Source: Caballeronia pedi (lineage in GTDB: Bacteria > Pseudomonadota > Gammaproteobacteria > Burkholderiales > Burkholderiaceae). From it: a DNA stretch of 64,000 nucleotides. The stretch lies in assembly GCF_001544915.2 (NCBI RefSeq), contig NZ_FCOE02000006.1, positions 62,001-126,000 on the forward strand, in the 5' to 3' direction. Positions 53,717 to 62,046 of this stretch are shown in pieces. A program made the translations under genes and the position numbers. Numbering within the stretch: position 1 is the stretch's first letter; every line of letters begins with the position of its first letter. The notes under the pieces are model-generated. The model worked only from the letters and a program-made list of their open reading frames with translations. It was not told the DNA's origin and did not search any database.

Positions 53717-54625
53717 ATGACAGACAATCTGACCGACAGCCGAATCGTCTATTTTTTCGAGGCCGTGCGCTGCGGCACGATTCGCGCGGCAGCCGACTAC
53801 CTCAACGTCGCGCCGTCGGCGGTGAGCCGGCAGATCGGCCTGCTGGAAAAGGAACTCGATGCGGCGCTCGTCGAACGGCACGCGCGCGGCGTGAAGACGA
53901 CCGAGGCCGGGCAATGCGTGATCGAATATTTTCGCGAGCAGCTTGCGCATCGCGATGACCTGCTTTCGCGTCTCGAGGAATTACGCGGCCTGCGCACGGG
54001 GCAAGTGAATATCGTGCTCGGCGAAGGCTTCGTGTCAGATCTTCTATCGGGGCCGATGCAGCAGTTCTGCAAGCAATACACCGGCATCAAGGTGAATCTC
54101 GATCTCGGCGGCACCAACGACGTGATTCGCAAGATTTCCGAGGACGAAGGCGAGATCGGCCTCGTCTACAACCCGCCGCAGGAACCGAAGCTCGTATCGC
54201 GCGCGATCAAGCGTCAGCCGATGATGGCGATCGTCGGCGCGAGCTTTCCGCGCAAGGACCGCAAGTCGATGAGCGTGCAGGAACTCGCGCACTATCCGCT
54301 TGCGGTGACGCACGCGTCATACGGCACGCGGCAAATGTTGCAGGCCGTCGAATATGCAGAGAAGCTGCGGCTCGATCCGGTCGTCACGACGAATTCCATC
54401 GCCATTCTCAAGCAGTTCGTGAAGTCGGGGCTCGGCATCACGGTGTTGCCCGCGTTCGCGGTGACGAGCGAGATGGAAGCGGGCGAACTCTTCGCGATCG
54501 ACATCAATCATCCGATTCTCGCCGATGCCGAAGCGCATCTCGTGACGCGCGCGGGGCGCAGGCTGTCGGTCGCGACGAACAAGATGCTGCAGTTCATGAC
54601 GGCGCAGATGCGGGCGTTCCGCTAA
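53717..54625 (+). CDS. LysR-family transcriptional regulator
   Basis: 302 residues, MTDNLTDSRIVYFFEAVRCG. N-terminal helix-turn-helix TIRAAADYLNVAPSAVSRQIGLLEKELDAALVERHARGVKTTEAG, then a complete inducer-binding domain ending NKMLQFMTAQMRAF. Divergent from the dehydrogenase/ALDH/DUF3100 operon, which is the probable target, with a perfect palindrome between them. A nucleoside deaminase follows after 52 bases and may belong to the same transcript. Confidence 0.92.
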   Translation: MTDNLTDSRIVYFFEAVRCGTIRAAADYLNVAPSAVSRQIGLLEKELDAALVERHARGVKTTEAGQCVIEYFREQLAHRDDLLSRLEELRGLRTGQVNIVLGEGFVSDLLSGPMQQFCKQYTGIKVNLDLGGTNDVIRKISEDEGEIGLVYNPPQEPKLVSRAIKRQPMMAIVGASFPRKDRKSMSVQELAHYPLAVTHASYGTRQMLQAVEYAEKLRLDPVVTTNSIAILKQFVKSGLGITVLPAFAVTSEMEAGELFAIDINHPILADAEAHLVTRAGRRLSVATNKMLQFMTAQMRAFR

Positions 54626-54677
54626 TCGGGATGTCCGCTAACATCATGGTCCGGCTGTCAAACAAGGAGGACACGGC

Positions 54678-55163
54678 ATGATCGACGATACCGACAAGCA
54701 GCACCTGATGCGCTGCATCGAACTGGCGCAGGAAGCGCTCGACGACGGCGACGAACCATTCGGCTCGATGCTCGTCGCGAAGGACGGGCGCGTGCTGTTC
54801 GAAGACCGCAATCGCGTGAGCGGTGGGGATCATACGCGGCATCCGGAGTTCGCTATTGCGAAATGGGCGGCTGAGAACGTGCCCGAAGCCGAGCGCGCGG
54901 ACGCGGTGGTGTACACGTCCGGTGAACATTGCCCGATGTGTTCGGCGGCGCATGCGTGGGTTGGACTGGGGCGCATCGTCTATGCGGCGTCGACGCAGCA
55001 GTTCACGCGATGGCGCGCGGAACTCGGCGCGCAACCGGGGCGCGTGCGTGCGCTGGCGATTCAGGACGTGATCGCGGACACGGTGGTCGATGGTCCCGTC
55101 GAGGAATTCGCGGAGCGTGTGAAAGCGCTGCACGTGGCGCACTATCGCAAGGCGAGCGCTTAG
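54678..55163 (+). CDS. Nucleoside deaminase family protein
   Basis: 161 residues, cytidine/guanine deaminase superfamily. Zinc ligands: His in GDHTRHPEFAIAKWA (HPE, with the catalytic Glu) and the two Cys of GEHCPMCSAAHAWVGLG. The usual Pro before the first Cys is His here. The alpha/beta/alpha core is complete. Likely a hydrolytic deaminase of a purine-like or other small amidine; substrate unknown. GGAGG precedes the ATG. It may be co-transcribed with the LysR gene. Confidence 0.88.
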   Translation: MIDDTDKQHLMRCIELAQEALDDGDEPFGSMLVAKDGRVLFEDRNRVSGGDHTRHPEFAIAKWAAENVPEAERADAVVYTSGEHCPMCSAAHAWVGLGRIVYAASTQQFTRWRAELGAQPGRVRALAIQDVIADTVVDGPVEEFAERVKALHVAHYRKASA

Positions 55164-55210
55164 CAGAAGACCGTATATTCGATCGCTTCTCCCGAAGCGA
55201 TCGAATGGTG

Positions 55211-55501
55211 TTACGCGTCTCCTTCCCGCACCGACGACGCATGTCTGCACAGCGCCGTCACTTCCATCGACATATACGGAAACAAGGGCAAACGACTCAG
55301 CACGTCATGCAGATGCGCGGGACTTTCGACATCGAAGATGCTCACGTTCGCATAACGTCCCGCTACACGCCACAGATGCCGCCATACGCCTTCGCGCTGC
55401 AATTGCTGCGCCATTTCCTTTTCTTGCGCCTTGAGTTCTTCCGCGCGCGCGGGCGATAAATCGTGCGGCAGATTGACCGTCATTTCGACGTGAAACAGCA
55501 T
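55211..55501 (-). CDS. catC: Muconolactone delta-isomerase
   Basis: CatC isomerises muconolactone to beta-ketoadipate enol-lactone in the catechol branch. 96 residues, exactly the family length: MLFHVEMTVNLPHD, EEKEMAQQLQREGVWRHLWRVAGRYANVSIFDV, LPLFPYMSMEVTAL. Last gene of catBAC on the minus strand, 19 bases after catA. Confidence 0.95.
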   Translation of the reverse strand: MLFHVEMTVNLPHDLSPARAEELKAQEKEMAQQLQREGVWRHLWRVAGRYANVSIFDVESPAHLHDVLSRLPLFPYMSMEVTALCRHASSVREGDA

Positions 55502-55520
55502 GTTCGCTCCGATCAGTTAA

Positions 55521-56429
55521 TCAAACCGCCGCGCGCACACGCGGCACTTCGGTGCCCGGCACATCGTCGCGTTCGCTGCACAGCGTGAAGTCGAAATCGA
55601 TCAGCGCGAAGCGCCCTTCCACACCATACGGCTTGCCTTGCGCGCCTTCGGCTTTATGCACTTCGGGAACGAGACCATCACGCGTGGCGAACGCGAAGTC
55701 GTCCCACAGATACGGATCGCCGTCGATATTGATCTGCGTCGTCAGCTTGCGATACCCCGGCGCCGACACGAAGAAGTGAATATGCGCAGGGCGATGGCCA
55801 TGCCGTCCGAGTTGATCGAGCAATTGCTGCGTCTTGCCGGTAGGCGGCACGCTATAGCCCACCGGCACGACGCTCGTGAACGCGTAATTGCCTTCGCCAT
55901 CGGTGCGGATCGAGCGGCGCAGATTGAAGGCGGACTGCGACTTGTCGAAGAACGAGTAATTGCCGAGATGATTGGCGTGCCACACTTCGACGAGCGCATT
56001 CACAAGCGGCTTGCCGTCTTTCGTCAGCACGCGCCCGCGCATCACGAGCGTTTCGCCGGGACTGGTGCCGTCGTCGAGACGAGCGTGTCCGACTGACTCG
56101 GGCGCGCCCGCCACATAGAGCGGTCCTTCGATGGTGCGCGGCGTGCCGCCTTCGAGACCGGCCTGTGCTTCCTTTTCATCGAGACGGGCATCGAGGAAAT
56201 GCTCGAAACCGAGGCCCGCCGCGAGCAAGCCGAACTCGCCGCTCTGCCCCGTTTCGCCGAGATAATTCAGCGCGGCCCAGAACTCGCCCGGGCTCACGTC
56301 GAGGTCTTCGATCGTGTAGAAGAGATCGCGCACGATGCGGTTCACGATCGCTTTCGTGCGCGCGTTGCCCTCGTTCGTGGCGCTGTCGTTGAACTTTTGC
56401 AGCAGGGCGTCGATGCTTTCTCTGTTCAT
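55521..56429 (-). CDS. catA: Catechol 1,2-dioxygenase
   Basis: Non-heme Fe(III) intradiol dioxygenase opening catechol to cis,cis-muconate. 302 residues. The iron ligands are recognisable: Tyr in HLGNYSFFDKS and in VVPVGYSVPPTG, and the two His of RPAHIHFFVSAPG. The N-terminal linker/dimer domain is complete. Between catB (43-base gap) and catC. AGGAG-like GGAGAC precedes the ATG. Confidence 0.96.
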   Translation of the reverse strand: MNRESIDALLQKFNDSATNEGNARTKAIVNRIVRDLFYTIEDLDVSPGEFWAALNYLGETGQSGEFGLLAAGLGFEHFLDARLDEKEAQAGLEGGTPRTIEGPLYVAGAPESVGHARLDDGTSPGETLVMRGRVLTKDGKPLVNALVEVWHANHLGNYSFFDKSQSAFNLRRSIRTDGEGNYAFTSVVPVGYSVPPTGKTQQLLDQLGRHGHRPAHIHFFVSAPGYRKLTTQINIDGDPYLWDDFAFATRDGLVPEVHKAEGAQGKPYGVEGRFALIDFDFTLCSERDDVPGTEVPRVRAAV

Positions 56430-56472
56430 GTCGATGTCTCCGTGAATCGGTATATGTGGGGTACTGCAGTGA

Positions 56473-57630
56473 TCAGTTCATTGCGACAAACGCGCCGCGC
56501 TTCGAATCGCGACGCAAACGTTCGATACGCTCCCAGTCGAGCGCGATGCCGAGTCCCGGCCCTTGCGGCAGATGAAGCGCGAAGTTTTCATACCGCAAAG
56601 GCTCGATGAGAATGTCTTCGGTGAGCAGCAGCGGTCCGAAGAGTTCCGTGCCCCAGCGCATCTCGCCGAAGGTGCTGAACAATTGCGCGGATGCCATCGT
56701 GCCGATCGCGCCTTCAAGCATCGTGCCGCCGTAGAGATCGATGTGCGCGGCCCGCGCGATCGATGCGACGCTCGCCGCGCCCATCAGGCCGCCCGATTGC
56801 GCGATCTTCACGGCAAAGACATGGGCCGCGCGCGTGCTGGCGAGCGCGAAGGCATCGCCGGGGCCGCGCAGCGCTTCATCGGCCATGATGGGAACGTGCG
56901 CAAGCTTCGTCAGGCGCGCGAGTCCCGCGTGATCGCTCGCGGCGACAGGCTGTTCGATCAGGCCGATGCCCGCATCCGCGAAACGCCTGGCGGCCCATAC
57001 GGCGTCGCTTTCGCTCCATGCCTGATTGATGTCCACGCGCACTTCGCCGCGATCGCCGAGTGCCTGCTTGATTGCGATCACATGCGCGACGTCGTCCGCC
57101 AACGCGCGCGCGCCGATCTTCAGCTTGAACACGCGATGTCTGCGGCGGTCGAGCATCTGCTCCGCTTCGTCGATATCGCGGCCTGTCTCGCCGCTCGCAA
57201 GCGTCCATGCGACATCGACGCGATCCGTCACGCGTCCGCCGAACAGCTCCGACAACGGCACGTTCAGACGCTGCGCCTGTGCATCGAAGAGCGCGGTTTC
57301 GAGCGCGCATTTCGCGAAGCGATTGCCTTGAAAGCAATCGCGCATTTTGGCCATCGCCGCGCCCGGGCGGCTCGCGTCCATGCCCTTGAGCAAGGGCGTG
57401 AAATACGTATCGATGTTGGTCTTGATGCTCTCGGGGCTTTCCTCGCCATAAGCGAGTCCGCCGATGGTCGTGCCTTCGCCGCATCCGACGATGCCGTCCG
57501 TGCAGGTCACGCGCACGATCACGAGCGTCTGGCAGTTCATGGTGGCGACCGACAAGCGGTGCGGGCGAATCGTCGGCACGTCGACGAGCATCGTTTCTAT
57601 CTTTTCGATGCCGATGAAGGGGAATGGCAC
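56473..57630 (-). CDS. catB: Muconate cycloisomerase
   Basis: Enolase-superfamily enzyme turning cis,cis-muconate into muconolactone. 385 residues. Catalytic Lys in FKLKIGAR, metal-ligand region EVRVDINQAW, then LIEQPV and IMADEAL, and the second Lys in FAVKIAQSGG. The N-terminal ETMLVDVPTIRPHRLS is typical of CatB. First gene of catBAC. No catR-like LysR gene is adjacent; two dyads lie in the upstream region. Confidence 0.95.
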   Translation of the reverse strand: MPFPFIGIEKIETMLVDVPTIRPHRLSVATMNCQTLVIVRVTCTDGIVGCGEGTTIGGLAYGEESPESIKTNIDTYFTPLLKGMDASRPGAAMAKMRDCFQGNRFAKCALETALFDAQAQRLNVPLSELFGGRVTDRVDVAWTLASGETGRDIDEAEQMLDRRRHRVFKLKIGARALADDVAHVIAIKQALGDRGEVRVDINQAWSESDAVWAARRFADAGIGLIEQPVAASDHAGLARLTKLAHVPIMADEALRGPGDAFALASTRAAHVFAVKIAQSGGLMGAASVASIARAAHIDLYGGTMLEGAIGTMASAQLFSTFGEMRWGTELFGPLLLTEDILIEPLRYENFALHLPQGPGLGIALDWERIERLRRDSKRGAFVAMN

Positions 57631-57644
57631 GGCTTGCGTCTCCG

Positions 57645-57666
57645 TTTCGTTGTGTCTGCAACGAAA
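57645..57666. promoter_or_regulatory. Inverted repeat in catB leader
   Basis: Perfect eight-base arms TTTCGTTG (57645-57652) and CAACGAAA (57659-57666), spacer TGTCTG, 15 bases before the catB start codon. Could be an operator or an mRNA hairpin next to the ribosome site. Confidence 0.5.
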
Positions 57667-57691
57667 TTAAACGACGCGCTTATATCGGTCA

Positions 57692-57731
57692 AATCAATCA
57701 TATATGGCGATGCGCATCCATAAGATTGATT
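57692..57731. promoter_or_regulatory. Long imperfect dyad upstream of catBAC
   Basis: Outer arms AATCAATC (57692-57699) and GATTGATT (57724-57731), inner TATGG/CCATA (57703-57707, 57718-57722) and a central ATGCGCAT. About 60 bases upstream of catB. Looks like a regulator-binding site; it is not the ATAC-N7-GTAT of CatR/BenM. Confidence 0.5.
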
Positions 57732-57751
57732 CTACGAAGCCAGGTTGCAAG

Positions 57752-57786
57752 CGAAAAAACCCGGCGGGGAAAGCTCCCGGCCGGGT
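57752..57786 (-). terminator. Terminator of the aau operon
   Basis: On the minus strand: ACCCGGC...GCCGGGT followed by six T (57760-57755). Twenty bases beyond the porin stop, before the catBAC promoter region. Confidence 0.9.
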
Positions 57787-57807
57787 CAAACACGCCCTCG
57801 GAATTAT

Positions 57808-59022
57808 TTAGAAGTTATGCCGTATGCCGAGCGTCACAGACAGTTGTCGATCGCTGTTCGAATTCGGCAGATTGGGAATCTGCGCGTAATTCGCGGAGCC
57901 ACCCGTCGCCGGATCGATGCCGAGACCCGCGCCTACCGCCTTCTGCATGATCGCGACGCCATACAGCGCCGTGCGCTTGGACAGCGCGTAATTCGCACCG
58001 AGGTTCACCTGATGAAAGCGCGTCGATGAAGATCCATCCGGCTTCGCATTGTTATAGATGTACGCGAGTCCGAGTTGCAGGAACGGCGTGGCCGCGTAGG
58101 TCAGATTCACTTCACCGATATCGAACGCGATATCGCGGCCTTGCGGATTGGCGCTGTCCGCGAAGTACTGGCTATGTTCCAGGCGGCTATGCGTGTAAGT
58201 CAGCGCGATGGTCGCCGGTCCGATCGCATACGATGCGCCCGCGCCATACGCTTTCAACGCCTCCGCGTTCTGCAACTGGCAATAGAGCGCAGTCGGATTG
58301 GAGCAGGCGAAATCGCCGATATAGCCGTTCGTGCCGCCCAGGGCCGCATCGAGCGGATTGCGCAGGTTCAGATAACCCGCGCTGATGGACACGGGCAATC
58401 GCGTATAAGCCGCAGCGACCGAATAGCCGCGCCGTTGGCTGAAATCACCCGCCACGCCGCCGAGACTATATGTGCCGCCTACCGAGAAACCATTCCAGTC
58501 CGGGCTCGTGTACTTGATCGAGTTGTTGAAGTTGAACGCTTCGTTCAGGTTGTCGACGTCGCCGATGTGCGAGCCGTACAGCGTCGCCCACGAATTGCTC
58601 GACACGTAAAGTCCGAGGAAATCCGAATACGAATCGTACTGACGCCCGAACGACAACGTGCCGAATTGCTCGTGGCCCAGCCCGACCCACGCCTGACGGT
58701 TGAATTGCGCCCCGCCCTGAACAAAACCGCCGGTGCCCGTATAGAAGCTGTTTTCCAGATTGAACTTCGCCTGCAGTCCGCCGCCGAGATCTTCGACGCC
58801 AAGCAAGCCGAAACGCGAAGGCACGAGATTGCCGCCCGAGAACGCGAAGTTATGCCCCGAGCCGACGCTGCCGTCGGCATTGGTGAATTGCTGATTCGTC
58901 GTGTAGGTCAGCCCCGCATCGACGGTTCCGTACAGCGTCACCGTGCTTTGCGCCGATGCGCTCGCGCATGCCGCGAGCGCCGCCGTCGACATCAGTTGAC
59001 GTGCGATTGTTTTAGTTATCAT
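57808..59022 (-). CDS. Burkholderia-type general porin
   Basis: 404 residues, signal ending ACASASA-Q, then the typical porin start STVTLYGTVDAGLTYTTNQ. Later parts: RFGLLGVEDLGGGLQAKFNLENSF, QAWVGLGHEQFGTLSFGRQYDS, and C-terminal LSVTLGIRHNF with the terminal Phe needed for barrel assembly. A trimeric 16-strand porin. Its start is only 10 bases after the aldehyde dehydrogenase stop, with AAGGAC as ribosome site, so it belongs to the amine dehydrogenase operon and probably admits the amine. A terminator follows. Confidence 0.93.
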   Translation of the reverse strand: MITKTIARQLMSTAALAACASASAQSTVTLYGTVDAGLTYTTNQQFTNADGSVGSGHNFAFSGGNLVPSRFGLLGVEDLGGGLQAKFNLENSFYTGTGGFVQGGAQFNRQAWVGLGHEQFGTLSFGRQYDSYSDFLGLYVSSNSWATLYGSHIGDVDNLNEAFNFNNSIKYTSPDWNGFSVGGTYSLGGVAGDFSQRRGYSVAAAYTRLPVSISAGYLNLRNPLDAALGGTNGYIGDFACSNPTALYCQLQNAEALKAYGAGASYAIGPATIALTYTHSRLEHSQYFADSANPQGRDIAFDIGEVNLTYAATPFLQLGLAYIYNNAKPDGSSSTRFHQVNLGANYALSKRTALYGVAIMQKAVGAGLGIDPATGGSANYAQIPNLPNSNSDRQLSVTLGIRHNF

Positions 59023-59032
59023 GCGAGCGTCC

Positions 59033-60538
59033 TTACGCGTAGTTGATCAGCACCGACTTCGATTCGGTGTACATGTCGATCACCGCGCGTCCGAGTTCGC
59101 GCCCGAAACCCGATTGCTTGAAGCCGCCGAAGGGCATCGCGTTGTCGAGCAGCGAATGGCAGTTGACCCAGACCGTGCCCGCCTTGATGCGCGGCACGAG
59201 CTTGTGAATCGCCGAAAGATCGTTCGACCAGATGCTCGCGCCGAGTCCGTACGGCGTATCGTTCGCCTTCGCGACCACGTTGTCGATATCGTTGAACGGC
59301 ATCGCGACGAGCACCGGCCCGAAGATTTCCTCGCGCACGACCTTCATCGAATGATCGGTATCGACCAGCACGGTGGGCTTCACGAAGAACCCCGCGCCTT
59401 CCTTGCGCGCACCGCCCGCGATCGCACGCGCGCCTTCGTCGCGTCCCGCCTTGATATAACCGAGCACGCGATCCATCTGCCGTGCCGAGACGAGCGGCCC
59501 GATCTGAGTCGAGGCATCGAGTCCCGGTCCCATCGGCAAGGATTGCGCGATCGCCGCGACGCGCTCCATCACGCGATCGAATACTTTGTCGTGAACATAG
59601 ACGCGCGAGCCCGCCGTGCACACCTGTCCCGAGTTGAAGAAGATCGCGTTGGCGACACCTTCCGCGGCCTTGTCGATATCGACATCGGGCAGCACGATCA
59701 CCGGCGACTTGCCGCCCAGTTCGAGCGACATGCGCGTCATGTTGTCGAGCGCTGCACGGCCGATCGCCTTGCCCGTCGGCGTCGAGCCCGTGAAGGCGAT
59801 CTTGTCGATGCCGGGGTGACGCGCGAGCGCCGCGCCCGCCGTGCGGCCGAGGCCCGTCACGACATTCACGACACCCTTCTCGATGCCGGCTTCCTCGATC
59901 AGCATCGCAAGCCGCAATGCGGACAGCGGCGTATCTTCGGCCGGCTTGAGCACGACGGTGCAACCCGTGGCAAGCGCGGGCGCGAGTTTCCACGACGCCA
60001 TCAGCAACGGGAAATTCCACGGAATGATCGCACCGACGACACCCACCGCTTCCTTGCGCGTATAGCCGAAGAAAGCATTCGACGGGCTATACGGGATCGA
60101 TGCATCGAGCGTGCTGCCTTCGATCTTCGTCGCCCAGCCAGCCATGTAGCGGAAGCATTGCGCGGCCATCGACACATCCAGCCCTTGCGCGACCGTGACC
60201 GGCTTGCCGTTGTCGAGCGATTCGATTTCCGCGAGCTCGCGCGCATTCGCTTCGATCAGATCGGCGACGCGCAACAAGAGACGCTCGCGATCGGTCGGCT
60301 TCATGCGTGACCATGCGGAGTCGTCGAAGGCCCGGCGCGCGGCGAGCACCGCGCGATCCACATCGGTTTCATCGGCGCTCGGCACGCGTGCGAGCAGTTC
60401 GCCATCGGCGGGATTGATGACGTCGAGCGTCGCGCCGCTGGTGCTTTGCACCCATGCGCCGTCGATCAACATCTTCTGCGTCGACGCAAGAAAGGCGCGC
60501 GTCGAATCGAGCATCGAAAGATGCTGGTTGTTATTCAT
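59033..60538 (-). CDS. Aldehyde dehydrogenase of the aromatic amine operon
   Basis: 501 residues, NAD-dependent, cytoplasmic (no signal). Motifs: IIPWNFPLLMASWKLAPALATG, FTGSTPTGKAIGR, LELGGKSPVIVLPDVD (Glu) and FFNSGQVCTAGSRVYV (catalytic Cys). It resembles phenylacetaldehyde dehydrogenases. Its place in the operon fits oxidation of the arylaldehyde made by the amine dehydrogenase to the aryl acid. Flanked by cytochrome (10-base gap) and porin. Confidence 0.93.
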   Translation of the reverse strand: MNNNQHLSMLDSTRAFLASTQKMLIDGAWVQSTSGATLDVINPADGELLARVPSADETDVDRAVLAARRAFDDSAWSRMKPTDRERLLLRVADLIEANARELAEIESLDNGKPVTVAQGLDVSMAAQCFRYMAGWATKIEGSTLDASIPYSPSNAFFGYTRKEAVGVVGAIIPWNFPLLMASWKLAPALATGCTVVLKPAEDTPLSALRLAMLIEEAGIEKGVVNVVTGLGRTAGAALARHPGIDKIAFTGSTPTGKAIGRAALDNMTRMSLELGGKSPVIVLPDVDIDKAAEGVANAIFFNSGQVCTAGSRVYVHDKVFDRVMERVAAIAQSLPMGPGLDASTQIGPLVSARQMDRVLGYIKAGRDEGARAIAGGARKEGAGFFVKPTVLVDTDHSMKVVREEIFGPVLVAMPFNDIDNVVAKANDTPYGLGASIWSNDLSAIHKLVPRIKAGTVWVNCHSLLDNAMPFGGFKQSGFGRELGRAVIDMYTESKSVLINYA

Positions 60539-60548
60539 CTTGTGTCTC

Positions 60549-61007
60549 CTAGTAGTGTTCCGGGACGGCGTTCACGCCGTTCTCCTGCAATTCCTTCACG
60601 AGCTTCGTGCGGGTGCGCGCGACATCGGTGAGCGCGGGACGGCGATGTGCCGCGATTTCATCCGCTGTATAAGGCTTGAACGATGCAGGCCGGGAGCGCT
60701 CGTTCATCGTCGCGAGCAGCCAGTTCAGGACGTTCGCGAGTTCGGCATCGTTCAATGCGGAGTTGGCCGCGCCGGGCACGCGCATCACGAACTGACGCCC
60801 CTCCGGCAACGAGACGAAATGACCGAGCGATTCGCGCAAGGCCGGCACTTTGCCGGGTATGCCCGAACCATTGGCGGTATGGCATCCCATGCAGTTGAGC
60901 ACCCAGTCCTGACGCGCGCGCGCCGCGTCGTACTCCTGCGCCTGCGATGCTCCCGGCGTGCCGAGCGCGGCGAGCATCGCGGCGGCGATGACCGCGCGCG
61001 GCTTCAT
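60549..61007 (-). CDS. c-type cytochrome, operon partner of amine dehydrogenase
   Basis: 152 residues, Sec signal ending GASQA-Q, one heme site CMGCH (~39-43). A possible axial Met lies in FVMRVPGAANSALND. C-terminal tail after the heme domain is Lys/Arg-rich and ends AVPEHY. Periplasmic. Its start overlaps the stop of the other cytochrome (ATGA), so both are made together. Likely electron acceptor or relay for the TTQ enzyme. Confidence 0.88.
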   Translation of the reverse strand: MKPRAVIAAAMLAALGTPGASQAQEYDAARARQDWVLNCMGCHTANGSGIPGKVPALRESLGHFVSLPEGRQFVMRVPGAANSALNDAELANVLNWLLATMNERSRPASFKPYTADEIAAHRRPALTDVARTRTKLVKELQENGVNAVPEHY

Positions 61008-61489
61008 AGCCCGAGACCCTTCACGACCGCGTCGCGCCGCTGATGCACGGCGGTCTGGTCGAGCGGCCCTGCGCGCCAGGCCTTGACCTCGGCCACGTCG
61101 AAGGGCTTGGCCGAACCATGCTGCGCATTCAGATCGAACACGACATAGTTCAGCACGTCGGCGATCTCTTCATCGGAGAGCGATGCGAAGCTCGGCATCT
61201 TGAAGTTGTAGCTCTTCTCCTTGACCTTGATCGGACCGAACATGCCGTACATCACGGTATGCCCGAGTTGCGCGCGGCCATCGGGCGAACCTGCGTACTT
61301 GCCCGGATACTCGACGAGCGGCGGCGCAAGGCCGTCCATGCCCTTGCCGCCCGCCTGGTGGCAGACGGCGCACTTGCCGTCGAAGGTCGACTTGCCGCCG
61401 GGATAATGCACCGTTTGCGCCGACGCCTGAGTTCCGAGACTCATCGCGCCGGCGGCGATTGCCGCCATCAATACACGTGCCGTCTTCAT
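61004..61489 (-). CDS. c-type cytochrome, first of the pair
   Basis: 161 residues, MKTARVLMAAIAAGAM, signal ending TQASA-Q. One heme site CAVCH followed by QAGGKGMDGLAPPL, and NFKMPSFASLSDEEIADVLNY with the probable axial Met. Class I cytochrome c. It overlaps aauA upstream and the second cytochrome downstream by four bases each. With no azurin or amicyanin gene seen, the pair may replace the copper protein used elsewhere. Confidence 0.9.
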   Translation of the reverse strand: MKTARVLMAAIAAGAMSLGTQASAQTVHYPGGKSTFDGKCAVCHQAGGKGMDGLAPPLVEYPGKYAGSPDGRAQLGHTVMYGMFGPIKVKEKSYNFKMPSFASLSDEEIADVLNYVVFDLNAQHGSAKPFDVAEVKAWRAGPLDQTAVHQRRDAVVKGLGL

Positions 61490-62007
61490 TGCGTTGCCGC
61501 TCCCAACAGAACCGATACCGAGCAGTGGTAATTCGAATTGCTGTTCGCCATGCACCAGTTGATGTCGTTATTGAGCGACAGCTTGTAAAGCGGCTTCTCG
61601 CGTTCGTTGCGATTGCAGAAGCAGCGGCCGCAAGTCGTCTTGCCACAGCAGTCGTTGTACGACACGATGTAATCGGACCCGTCGTGCGGATTGCGGCAGG
61701 TGCCAATCCACGTGATCGGCGAAGGCGTCGTGCCCGGCGGGCAACTGCTCGACGTGCCGCCGCAGCAACTGCAAAGCCAGCCGTCGATCGCGCAATACTT
61801 CCAGTAGTCGCAGCTCATCGGATCATCGCTTGCCGATGCACCCGGCTTCTTCGGTTCCGTCGCATACGCGGTGCGGTCCACCGGCAGCAGCGGCACCATC
61901 GCCGATCCGACCAACACCTTGCCGAGCTTCGCCATTGCGCTGCGCCGCGAGCTGCGCTGCGCAACGCCGCGCGCCTTATGTTCGAAGAATGAATCCAGCC
62001 ATTTCAT
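61486..62007 (-). CDS. aauA: Aromatic amine dehydrogenase small (beta) subunit, TTQ-bearing
   Basis: 173 residues. Catalytic subunit that forms tryptophan tryptophylquinone from two Trp. By alignment with known subunits these are Trp100 (PITWIGTC) and Trp151 (NDINWCMAN), with Asp119 (SYNDCC) as catalytic base. Fourteen Cys in the mature part give the dense disulfide pattern. The N-terminus (SSRRSAMAKLGKVLVG) is a twin-arginine-type signal. The wording around CDYWKYCAIDGWLCSCCGG matches aromatic amine rather than methylamine dehydrogenase. AGGTGAGC precedes the ATG. The end overlaps the first cytochrome. Confidence 0.95.
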   Translation of the reverse strand: MKWLDSFFEHKARGVAQRSSRRSAMAKLGKVLVGSAMVPLLPVDRTAYATEPKKPGASASDDPMSCDYWKYCAIDGWLCSCCGGTSSSCPPGTTPSPITWIGTCRNPHDGSDYIVSYNDCCGKTTCGRCFCNRNEREKPLYKLSLNNDINWCMANSNSNYHCSVSVLLGAATQ

Positions 62008-62046
62008 GGACGCTCACCTGTAGGAATGAATGATTTATCGGCGTCT

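Noticed and set aside
61486..62007. Methylamine dehydrogenase small subunit (mauA)
   Set aside because: Wording around CSCCGG, SPITWIGTC and NDINWCMAN fits aromatic amine dehydrogenase better, and 14 rather than 12 Cys are present; mauC and mauG are not seen.
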